Positions 39,596 through 47,397 of a stretch of 64,000 bases of DNA are shown piece after piece. A program made the translations under genes and the position numbers. The stretch is from positions 2,852,001-2,916,000 of the forward strand of contig NZ_CP103371.1 in the NCBI RefSeq assembly GCF_024802625.1. Direction: 5' to 3'. The notes beneath the pieces were generated by a model. It worked only from the letters and a program-made list of their open reading frames with translations. It ran no database searches and was not told the DNA's origin. Source of the DNA: Massilia sp. H6. GTDB lineage: Bacteria; Pseudomonadota; Gammaproteobacteria; Burkholderiales; Burkholderiaceae_D. Position 1 is the stretch's first letter, and every line of letters begins with the position of its first letter.

Positions 39596-39973
39596 TCAAT
39601 GTCCGGCGTGCGGCGCCGCTGACGGCTCCTGCACTGCAAGCTGCGTGACGACATATCGTCCCTCGATCTTGTCGGCGAAGAATTTGATCTTGTCACCAGT
39701 TTTGAGCGTATCGAGCACTGATGCATCCTTCACACCGAACACCATCGTCATGCCCGGCATGCCCAGGTTCTCGAGTGGACCGTGTTTGATGGTGAGGCGT
39801 TTGGTGTCCTTGTCTACTTTCTTGATTTCACCTTCCGACATGGCCGTTTTCTGAGCGGCAGCGCCGCTAGCCGCGTGAGCGCCGTGCTCATGCGATTGGG
39901 CCAGTGCGCTGTTGACCGCGGCCAGTGCGAAGCTGGCGGCAGCGACGCCGGTGACGATGTATCCGATTTTCAT
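39596..39973 (-). CDS. CusF-like periplasmic copper-binding protein
   Basis: The 125-residue precursor has a signal peptide ending near ALAQ and a His-rich mature start (HEHGAHA). The small beta-barrel domain reads GEIKKVDKDTKRLTIKHG then LGMPGMTMVF. The His and two Met of the latter are the CusF Cu(I) ligands. In known systems CusF hands copper to the CusCBA pump; no CusA or CusB is in this window. Confidence 0.92.
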   Translation of the reverse strand: MKIGYIVTGVAAASFALAAVNSALAQSHEHGAHAASGAAAQKTAMSEGEIKKVDKDTKRLTIKHGPLENLGMPGMTMVFGVKDASVLDTLKTGDKIKFFADKIEGRYVVTQLAVQEPSAAPHAGH

Positions 39974-40062
39974 GGAATGCTTTCTTTTTCAGGTTGTGAG
40001 CGGCAGTCACTGCGTGTCTGCCGGCCAGGTTGGTATTTCCGCTTTTCTTACCCGCGTGCGGG

Positions 40063-41454
40063 TCAATGCCCGGAATGACCGGAAGGCTTGCGAACATTGA
40101 ATTCGACCTTGCGCGCCGGTGCCGCCGCAGGCATGGACTGGCCGCCGCTTGAAGTGTTCCTGACTGCTTCCAGGGGCGCGCCGGTCCATTCGTAGGCGAC
40201 GGTCCCCGCAGGATGCTTGTACCAGCCGGGATCGCTGTAATCGCCCCGCTTCTGGTCCTTGCGTACCTTCATGATGGTGAACATGCCGCCCATCTCGACG
40301 CCTCCGAACGGGCCTTGTCCGCCCATCATCGGCAGCGTGTTGTCAGGCAGTGGCATCTCCATCTCGCCCATCGAGCCGCCGGTCGAGCCCATGGCCATGT
40401 AGTCGGGGATGATCGACATGATCTTCTTGGCCGCCTCGCTCTGGGCTACGCCGATCATGTTGGGAACGTCGTGCCCCATCGCGTTCATCGTGTGGTGCGA
40501 CTTATGGCAGTGGAAGGCCCAGTCGCCCAGGTCGCTGGCGACGAACTCGATGGCCCGCATCTGGCCGACGGCGACGTCGGTCGTCACTTCCGGCCAGCGC
40601 GACTCCGGCCGGGTCCAGCCGCCATCGGTGCCGGTCACCTCGAACTCGTGCCCGTGCAGGTGAATCGGGTGATTGGTCATCGTCAGGTTACCCACACGGA
40701 TGCGCACGCGCTCGCCCTGACGCGCGACCATCGTGTCGATCCCCGGAAAGACCCGGCTATTGAAGGTGAACAGGTTAAAGTCCAGCATGGTCGAGGTTTT
40801 CGGCACGAAGCTGCCGGGCTCGATGTCATAGCTCCCGAGCAGGAACACATAGTCACGGTCGACCTTCATGAAGTCGGGATTCTTCGGGTGGGTAACCCAG
40901 AAGCCCATCATCCCCATCGCCATCTGCACCATTTCGTCGGCGTGCGGGTGATACATGAAGGTGCCAGGGCGCTTGGCCTCGAATTCGTAGACCATCGTTT
41001 TGCCGGGCTGAATGCCTTTTTGCGTCAGGCCGGTTACCCCATCCATCCCATTGGGCAGGCGCTGGCCATGCCAGTGGATGCTGGTGTGCTCGGGCAGGCG
41101 GTTGGTCACGAATATCCGCACCCGGTCGCCTTCGACCACTTCGATCGTCGGGCCAGGCGACGCACCGTTGTATCCCCACAGGTTCGCCTTCATGCCAGGC
41201 GCGAATTCGCGCACCACCGGCTCGGCAACCAGGTGAAATTCTTTTACCCCCTTGTTCATGCGCCAGGGAAGCGACCAGCCGTTGAGCGTGACCACCGGGT
41301 GAAACGGCCGGCCATTGGGCGGCGGCGGCGGCACCTGCGTCGCCGCACTGTGCACCATGACTGCTTCCGGAAGGGAGGCGGCGCCGACCCGGCTCACCAC
41401 CCCTGCCCCGACCAGCGCCGCGGCGCCGGTGAACAAATCTCTACGTGAAACCAT
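40063..41454 (-). CDS. Tat-exported multicopper oxidase
   Basis: This 463-residue oxidase probably converts Cu(I) to Cu(II) in the periplasm. The amino end MVSRRDLFTG is a twin-arginine signal. Four copper-binding motifs are seen: HWHG, HPHAD, HPIHLHGH and HCHKSHHTMNAM, covering the type 1, 2 and 3 sites. A Met-rich stretch (MGEMEMPLP, MMGGQGPFGGVEMGGM) near residues 365-400 is like the Met-rich regions of CueO/CopA. It begins 14 bases after the TolC-type gene. Confidence 0.92.
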   Translation of the reverse strand: MVSRRDLFTGAAALVGAGVVSRVGAASLPEAVMVHSAATQVPPPPPNGRPFHPVVTLNGWSLPWRMNKGVKEFHLVAEPVVREFAPGMKANLWGYNGASPGPTIEVVEGDRVRIFVTNRLPEHTSIHWHGQRLPNGMDGVTGLTQKGIQPGKTMVYEFEAKRPGTFMYHPHADEMVQMAMGMMGFWVTHPKNPDFMKVDRDYVFLLGSYDIEPGSFVPKTSTMLDFNLFTFNSRVFPGIDTMVARQGERVRIRVGNLTMTNHPIHLHGHEFEVTGTDGGWTRPESRWPEVTTDVAVGQMRAIEFVASDLGDWAFHCHKSHHTMNAMGHDVPNMIGVAQSEAAKKIMSIIPDYMAMGSTGGSMGEMEMPLPDNTLPMMGGQGPFGGVEMGGMFTIMKVRKDQKRGDYSDPGWYKHPAGTVAYEWTGAPLEAVRNTSSGGQSMPAAAPARKVEFNVRKPSGHSGH

Positions 41455-41468
41455 GATCCAATCCCCAA

Positions 41469-42917
41469 TTAATGTTCTGCCGCTGCCGCTGGCCCAGCGT
41501 TCGCGCCCGGCGCCATCGACTGCGACACCGCCCCGCCGCTGCCATTGATGGCCGCTTGCAGCTCGGTCTCTGCAATCCAGAAATCACGCTGCGCGTCGAT
41601 GGCGCCGTTGACGCTCCTGACCTGGTCGCGCGAGTCGGCCAGCAACTCGAACACGCTGGCGAGCATGCCGTTGTAGCGCAGCAAAACTTCTTCCGAAATC
41701 TGCTTTTTGAGAGGGACCACCTCGTCGCGATAATGCCTGGCGACGTCGTAGCTGGTCCGGTAGGCCGAATACGCTTCGCGCACTTCCGAGCGCGCCCGGA
41801 TTGCGATATCGGCGGTGCGATGGACCGACATCATGTAGGTCGCCCTGGCGCGCGCACGCCGCGCTCCGCCCCAGTCGAAGATGGGCAGCTCGAGCGAGAT
41901 TTCGTAGCCATTTTCGCGTGGCGCACCGGTGCTGCTCTTGCTGGCATAGCCAGCTTCGAGGACGTTGATGAATCCGGTCGCCTCGGTCAGGCCGAGGGAT
42001 CGGGCGGTGGCCTCGACATCGCGCCTGGCAATCTGCAGGTCAAGTCTCTGCTCCATGGCAAGCGCCTCGAGCGCGCCGGCTTCACTTGGCTGACTCGGCA
42101 GGTCTGGCAAACGGTCGGGAAGCTTGACATCGAGCTGCGCCCCCCACACACCGAGCAAACGGACCAGTCGCTCGCGCGCTGCCGTGGCAGCATGGCGGGA
42201 ACGGGCATATTGGGTCATCGCTTCGGCATAAAACGCCTGCTCGCGCGCCCGGTCCAAAGTGCTCCAGTTACCGACCTTGGCTTGCTCCTGCGCCAGCTGG
42301 GCCCCGGCCTCGGCTGAAGTCACTACCTGGCGCATGAATTTCTCGGTCTGGGCAGCGGCGACCGCATTGAAGTAGGCACGCCGCGTTTCGCCAGCCAGGC
42401 GCACTGCCTCGGATGCAGCGCTCAACTTTGCTCCCTCGAAGCGGCCGCTTTCGATGGCGCTTCGCAGCGGAATGGTCAACAGGCCAATCAGGTCGAACAT
42501 CACGCTGCGCTCGATTTCCACTTCATCGCCCCCGCGCATCCGGCTGAACGAAAAACCCGGATTGCGCATACGGCCGGCCTGGACGAAGTCCGCCTCGGAC
42601 ACGCCGAGCTGGGCGAGCGACGTCTGCAGGCCACGATTGTTAAGCAGGGCAATCTGCACAGCGGCGTCCGGTGTCAGGGGAGCCGACAACAGCCGGGCGA
42701 CCTGCTCCCTGCCAGCCTGCGCGTCGCGCTCGTTGCGTTCTGGGGCGACGCCAAAGCCGGTACGCGGCTGGGTCAGCGTCGAGACCTCGCGCGCCGCGCC
42801 GTCGTCGGACAGGCTCGCACAGCCGGCCAGTACGGATACGGCCAGCACCAGTGCGCAATTCCTGAGCGCCGGTTCGACAGCGCGCCTGCTGGTACGTGTG
42901 ACAGCGAAGCGCTTCAT
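41469..42917 (-). CDS. TolC/CusC-family outer-membrane efflux lipoprotein
   Basis: This 482-residue protein has a lipoprotein signal (LAVSVLAGCASL) and two repeated helical regions of the outer-membrane efflux protein family, with coiled segments such as SEAVRLAGETRRAYFNAVAA and YDVARHYRDEVVPLK. It would form a trimeric outer-membrane channel. Its ATG overlaps the stop of the His-rich protein gene (ATGA). No membrane-fusion or RND partner is encoded nearby. Confidence 0.87.
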   Translation of the reverse strand: MKRFAVTRTSRRAVEPALRNCALVLAVSVLAGCASLSDDGAAREVSTLTQPRTGFGVAPERNERDAQAGREQVARLLSAPLTPDAAVQIALLNNRGLQTSLAQLGVSEADFVQAGRMRNPGFSFSRMRGGDEVEIERSVMFDLIGLLTIPLRSAIESGRFEGAKLSAASEAVRLAGETRRAYFNAVAAAQTEKFMRQVVTSAEAGAQLAQEQAKVGNWSTLDRAREQAFYAEAMTQYARSRHAATAARERLVRLLGVWGAQLDVKLPDRLPDLPSQPSEAGALEALAMEQRLDLQIARRDVEATARSLGLTEATGFINVLEAGYASKSSTGAPRENGYEISLELPIFDWGGARRARARATYMMSVHRTADIAIRARSEVREAYSAYRTSYDVARHYRDEVVPLKKQISEEVLLRYNGMLASVFELLADSRDQVRSVNGAIDAQRDFWIAETELQAAINGSGGAVSQSMAPGANAGPAAAAEH

Positions 42918-43366
42918 TTTTTTGCCTCTTGCACGTGGCGCTGGTGCTGGTGGTGGTGCTGGTGCTGGTCGTGCGACGCTGCATCGCTTGCATGGGTTGC
43001 AGGAGCCGGGCGGACAGCGGCGGCAGGCTGTTTATCGTGGTTCATCTGGTGTCCGGCATGCGGGTCCGGATTGGCCAATCTTGCCGGCTCGGCCGGTTCG
43101 GCCGGCGCGCCGTGGCCGCCATGCGCATGGCCATGCATGCCTTCGCCGGCAACCCTGGCATTGGCCTCGCGCCAGACCTTGTCGGGCGAGACAGCCGGCG
43201 CCTTGTGGGGCATGTAGCTTGACAACGCCGATGTGTAGCGCGTCGGGGAAACCCGGGCAGCCGGGTCGGCCGCAGCGAGCGCTGCTGGCGGCTCGCCCGC
43301 ACTGGACGCGAACGACGTGATCGCGACCGCACTGGCGGCCATAAACCGTTTGGAAAACATGGTCAT
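42914..43366 (-). CDS. Exported His-rich protein, probable periplasmic copper binder
   Basis: The 150-residue protein has an amino-terminal signal (FMAASAVAITSFASSAG) and a mature part dense in His: GMHGHAHGGHG, HAGHQMNHD and HDQHQHHHQHQRH. The middle (SPDKVWREANARVAGEGMHG) is like small proteins found beside CusC-type genes. A role as a copper buffer is inferred from composition and context. Translation is coupled to the TolC-type gene. Confidence 0.75.
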   Translation of the reverse strand: MTMFSKRFMAASAVAITSFASSAGEPPAALAAADPAARVSPTRYTSALSSYMPHKAPAVSPDKVWREANARVAGEGMHGHAHGGHGAPAEPAEPARLANPDPHAGHQMNHDKQPAAAVRPAPATHASDAASHDQHQHHHQHQRHVQEAKK

Positions 43367-43456
43367 CCCATCATCGAAATGAGGCGCGCAATAACAATGC
43401 GCGACAAAAGCGCAACCGATACGAGCGAATATGCCCGCCGTTGCTACCGAAAACGA

Positions 43457-43894
43457 TCAGGCTGGGAGCTGCCGAGGGGGACGTTCCAGACTATCAGGGA
43501 TGAAACCAGCGCCAGACGTCGAGCCGAGGGTCATATACACCTCGGCGCAATCGAAAGTTGGCTCAAAAGACAGCAATTGAAGGGGTGCAAGGGCGCCAAC
43601 GCTGCATCCGGCGCAGGCGCTGCATGACCCATGCTCGCTCGCCTGGACAGTATCGCTACCCTGGTCATCCGACGGCGCGCTATCCGGACAGGTTTCGGTC
43701 TCACCTGCCTGTGGGTCGATGGCCGCGTGGTGAGAGCTTGCCACGCGATCGCCGTGGGCCATCTCTCCGGCCGCGACCACGGTCATGCCCTGATGGCCGG
43801 GACCGCATGCGCCCAGAACATTTGCCGCGAATGCCTGGAGAGGCATCACGGCAATGAGCAGCCACAGCAGGCAAGTTGTCAGGGTGCGATTCAT
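43457..43894 (-). CDS. Exported Cys/His-containing protein of the copper cluster
   Basis: The 145-residue precursor starts MNRTLTTCLLWLLIAVMPLQ with cleavage near AFAANV. The mature part has scattered His and the cluster HGSCSACAGCS, then FIPDSLERPPRQLP at the end. This terminal 'P..L.RPPR' pattern is shared by small unknown proteins of copper operons (DUF2946-like). Function is unknown; metal binding is likely. Confidence 0.7.
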   Translation of the reverse strand: MNRTLTTCLLWLLIAVMPLQAFAANVLGACGPGHQGMTVVAAGEMAHGDRVASSHHAAIDPQAGETETCPDSAPSDDQGSDTVQASEHGSCSACAGCSVGALAPLQLLSFEPTFDCAEVYMTLGSTSGAGFIPDSLERPPRQLPA

Positions 43895-43972
43895 CGGTCG
43901 AGAGTGTAGCACGGCGGTTTCGCTCGTCAAGTCAGCCCACATCAAGCGCGACAGCTTCTTGGTTCTGGAGGG

Positions 43973-46387
43973 TCAAGCAGCGCCGGCCGGCCGCCAGCGT
44001 CGCAGCAACAGCGCGTTGAGCACGACGGACACGCTCGAGAACGCCATCGCTGCTCCGGCAATGACGGGGCTGAGGTAACCGAATGCAGCCAGCGGGATGC
44101 CGACAATGTTGTAGACGAAGGCCCAGCCCAGGTTCTGCTGGATTTTCCGGTAGGTTTTTGTCGAGATGTCGATGGCATCGGCGACCAGGCCCGGGTCGCC
44201 GCGCATCAGCGTGATCCCTGCGGTATGCATCGCCACGTCGGTGCCGGTCGACATCGCGATGCCGACGTCCGCTGAAGCCAGGGCGGGTGCATCGTTGATG
44301 CCGTCTCCGACCATCGCCACCACCTTGCCGCCGGTTTTTAGCGCTGCCACGGCACCGGCCTTTTCAGCGGGAACCACTTCTGCACGAACATCCTCGATGC
44401 CAACCGCCCTGGCGACGTGGCTGGCACTGCCTGCGCTATCGCCGGTGAGCATGACCGACACCACGCCGATATCGCGCAGCCGCTTTATGGCCTGACTGGC
44501 CGATGGCTTGACGGTGTCGCCGAAGGCCAGCAGACCTGCAAGTTCTGTCGTGTCGCCCCGCTGCACGGCCAGCCACGACACGGTGCGGCCCGCGCGCTCG
44601 TGCTGCGCTGCCGATGTACCCAGCTCTAGCGTTGCCACGCCGATCTCCTGCAGCAGCCGGCGATTGCCCAGGAAGACGGTCGCGCCATCGACCTGCGCGC
44701 GCACGCCGCGTCCCGGCAGCGCCTGTGCATTCCTGGCGGAAATCACGACCGCCCCGTCTTCCTGCGCCGCGCGCTCGACGGCGTTGGCAAGCGGGTGGTC
44801 GCTGTGCTGCTGGACCGCGCGTGCCAGGGCCAGGGCTTCGGCACTGGTTCTCCCGATGCCTTCGATTTCTACCAGGGTGGGCTTGCCTTCGGTAAGGGTA
44901 CCGGTCTTGTCGAAGGCCACGACGTTGACTGCGTGTGCGGTCTCGAGCGCCTCGGCATCCTTGATCAGAATTCCATAACGTGCGGCCACGCCAGTGCCGG
45001 CCATGATGGATGTCGGCGTGGCCAGGCCAAGCGCACAAGGACAGGCAATGACCTGCACCGCGACCGCGTTGAGCAGTGCTTGCTGCCAGTCGCCCACCAG
45101 CAGCCCCCACCCAAGGAAGGTGATGCCCGAAATGACCAGCACCACCGGGACAAACACGGCGCTGACCTTGTCCACCAGCCGCTGGATCGGCGCCTTGACC
45201 GCCTGGGCGTTTTCAACCAGCTTGATAATGTTCGACAGCATGGTGTCCCCGCCCACGGCGGTGGCCTCGAGAACCAGCATGCCTTCGGCATTGACCGCTC
45301 CGCCGGTGACGATGTCTCCCGGGTCTTTCGCCACCGGCAAACTCTCACCGGTCAACAGCGATTCATCCAGGTGGCTCGATCCTTCGACGATCCTGCCGTC
45401 GACCGGCACCCGTCCGCCTGGACGCACCACGACCGTGTCGCCGACACGGACTTGCCCGACCGGGATTTCTGTTTCCAGGCCGTCGCGCCGCACGATGGCG
45501 ACACTGGCACGGAGCGACTCCATCGCCCGCAAGGCGGAAACAGTCTGGTGTTTAGCTCTTGCTTCGAGCCATTTGCCCAACAGGACTAAGGTAATCACGA
45601 CAGCGGAGGTCTCGAAATAGAGATGCCCCGTTCCTTCGTGCTGGTCGTGCGTCAGCAACAGATAGACCGACAGCCCGTAGGCAGCGCTGGTGCCGATGGC
45701 GACCAGCAGATCCATATTGCCGGAGCGTGCCAGAACGGCCTTCCAGCCTGCCCGATAGAACCTGGCGCCCAAGAAAAACTGAACCGGCGTCGCCAGTGCC
45801 ATCTGTAGCCAGCCTGGCAGGGCCAGGTCGATGCCGAACGGCATCAGCAGCATCGGCGCCACCAGGGGCAGGCTGAGCAGGGCTGCGAGGGCAACCGGCC
45901 ACCAGGACGGAAGCGCCGCGGGAACGGCGGCTTGCCCGGACGCGGCAGGGGGCGCCGCGCTTGCGTCATAACCAGCCTGTCGCACCGCGGCGATGAGCTG
46001 ATCGGCGCTCACGCCAATGGCGGTCACATGGGCTTTCTCGGTTGCCAGGTTGACCGATGCACCGGTCACGCCAGGCGTGTTCTTGAGCGCTTTTTCCACA
46101 CGGCCTGCGCAGCTGGCGCAGGACATGCCCGAAATTGAAAGCGAAACGGTGTCGCTCGGCACGTCGTAGCCGGCCTGCTCGACCGCGGCGTAGAGCGCAC
46201 TCGGGCTGACCCCAGGAGCGAGCTGGACCGTTGCCTTCTCGGTCGCCAGATTCACGCCAACACGCTCGACGCCCTTGACTGCCTGCAGCGCCTTTTCGAC
46301 ACGGCCCGCGCACGACGCGCATGTCATTCCGCCGATCGGGAAGGTATGGACCGCAGGCGTGGCGCCCGGTTGTGAGATTGTGTTCAT
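43973..46387 (-). CDS. copA: Cu(I)-exporting P1B-type ATPase
   Basis: This 804-residue inner-membrane pump moves Cu(I) out of the cytosol. Two heavy-metal domains carry [16 protein letters not shown] and [16 protein letters not shown]. The membrane CPC motif is in [14 protein letters not shown], the phosphorylation site is [10 protein letters not shown], and the hinge is [11 protein letters not shown]. The ATG at 46387 follows GGAGGA; a longer frame starting 36 codons earlier lacks a site. It leads the copper cluster. No CueR gene is seen in the window. Confidence 0.96.
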   Translation of the reverse strand: MNTISQPGATPAVHTFPIGGMTCASCAGRVEKALQAVKGVERVGVNLATEKATVQLAPGVSPSALYAAVEQAGYDVPSDTVSLSISGMSCASCAGRVEKALKNTPGVTGASVNLATEKAHVTAIGVSADQLIAAVRQAGYDASAAPPAASGQAAVPAALPSWWPVALAALLSLPLVAPMLLMPFGIDLALPGWLQMALATPVQFFLGARFYRAGWKAVLARSGNMDLLVAIGTSAAYGLSVYLLLTHDQHEGTGHLYFETSAVVITLVLLGKWLEARAKHQTVSALRAMESLRASVAIVRRDGLETEIPVGQVRVGDTVVVRPGGRVPVDGRIVEGSSHLDESLLTGESLPVAKDPGDIVTGGAVNAEGMLVLEATAVGGDTMLSNIIKLVENAQAVKAPIQRLVDKVSAVFVPVVLVISGITFLGWGLLVGDWQQALLNAVAVQVIACPCALGLATPTSIMAGTGVAARYGILIKDAEALETAHAVNVVAFDKTGTLTEGKPTLVEIEGIGRTSAEALALARAVQQHSDHPLANAVERAAQEDGAVVISARNAQALPGRGVRAQVDGATVFLGNRRLLQEIGVATLELGTSAAQHERAGRTVSWLAVQRGDTTELAGLLAFGDTVKPSASQAIKRLRDIGVVSVMLTGDSAGSASHVARAVGIEDVRAEVVPAEKAGAVAALKTGGKVVAMVGDGINDAPALASADVGIAMSTGTDVAMHTAGITLMRGDPGLVADAIDISTKTYRKIQQNLGWAFVYNIVGIPLAAFGYLSPVIAGAAMAFSSVSVVLNALLLRRWRPAGAA

Positions 46388-46507
46388 GTGTTCCTCCGCT
46401 GGCGACTTACCGCAGCCTGAACATTCGAGCGGTGGCAAGGTCGAGCTTTCTTTCTTGTAGAAATCTTTTCGGGAAACGCGGTGAGCGCCGCCCACCTGCT
46501 GCCGTCG

Positions 46508-46882
46508 TCAGGAGCGCAAGGCGCGCCAGGTCGCAAAGCCTGCGACACAAAACACGATCGACCCGAGCAGGTGCAGCATGGTGTGCGTCAGCGCCCAGCC
46601 GTACTGGCCGCGCTGGAGCAGCACCACCGACTCACCCGAGAAGCTCGAGAAGGTCGTGAGCCCACCCAGGAAGCCGGTAATGGCGAACAGCCGCCATTCG
46701 GGCGACAGCTGCGGATGGGCCGTGAAAAAGCCCAGCGCCAGTCCGACCAGGTAGCCGCCGACGAGGTTGGCCGCCAGTGTCCCGAGCTGCACGAAAGCGT
46801 GCAGGCTGCCGAGCCAGAGGCCCAGCCCCCAGCGCAGCCAGGCGCCGATGGCCGCCCCCAGTCCCACCGCCAGCCAGCTCAA
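46508..46882 (-). CDS. crcB: Fluoride ion transporter CrcB
   Basis: CrcB/Fluc is a small dual-topology fluoride channel. The 124-residue protein has four hydrophobic segments, GTLAANLVGGYLVGL and the signature GGLTTFSSFSGE. The TTG at 46882 overlaps the moaE stop (TTGA), has AAGGA 8 bases upstream and gives the normal family length. A TTG 13 codons earlier is the alternative. No fluoride riboswitch was recognised upstream. Confidence 0.92.
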   Translation of the reverse strand: MSWLAVGLGAAIGAWLRWGLGLWLGSLHAFVQLGTLAANLVGGYLVGLALGFFTAHPQLSPEWRLFAITGFLGGLTTFSSFSGESVVLLQRGQYGWALTHTMLHLLGSIVFCVAGFATWRALRS

Positions 46883-47397
46883 GAACGGGTTCCTTGGGGC
46901 GCCCACTTGGCCTTGGCGCAATCGTCGCTGCTGCGGGCATCGACCCAGCGCGCGCCCTGGGGTGTTTGCTCCTTCTTCCAGAACGGCGCGTCGGTTTTCA
47001 GGTAATCCATGATGAATTCGCAGGCCGCGAAAGCCTCGCCGCGGTGTGCCGAGGTGCAGGCAACCAGCACGATCTGATCGAGCGGCGCCAACGGGCCGAC
47101 ACGGTGGATCACGAGGACACCGAACAGGTCCCAGCGCGCGCGCGCCTGCCCCACGATATCTTCCAGCGCCCGCTCTGTCATGCCGGGATAGTGCTCGAGT
47201 TCCATTTCCGAGACGGCCGCGCCCTCGTTCAGGTCGCGCACGGTGCCGACAAAACTGACTACCGCCCCTACCCGGCCGTCACCTTCGCGCAGGCGGGCAG
47301 TCTCGCGCGACAGGTCGAAGTCGGCCTGCTGCACCCGGATCTCGGTCAGCGGCGAGGATTGCGGCCTGCCCAGCGGCGCCTCTTGGATGGCTGTCAT
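46879..47397 (-). CDS. moaE: Molybdopterin synthase catalytic subunit
   Basis: MoaE, with MoaD, inserts the dithiolene sulfurs into precursor Z. The 172-residue protein has FVGTVRD, ELEHYPGMTE, HRVGPLAPLDQIVLVACTSAHR and the catalytic FWKKEQTPQG. The ATG at 47397 overlaps the DUF349 gene stop (ATGA). No other moa gene is in the window. The carboxy tail is slightly longer than usual. Confidence 0.95.
   Translation of the reverse strand: MTAIQEAPLGRPQSSPLTEIRVQQADFDLSRETARLREGDGRVGAVVSFVGTVRDLNEGAAVSEMELEHYPGMTERALEDIVGQARARWDLFGVLVIHRVGPLAPLDQIVLVACTSAHRGEAFAACEFIMDYLKTDAPFWKKEQTPQGARWVDARSSDDCAKAKWAPQGTRS

Noticed and set aside
46388..46460. Possible CueR operator upstream of copA (ACCTTGCC)
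   Set aside because: Only one half-site fits; the matching GGNAAGGT half and a 19-bp-spaced promoter were not found.
46883..47397. Fluoride riboswitch for crcB
   Set aside because: The sequence before crcB is moaE coding sequence, and no crcB-motif structure could be recognised.
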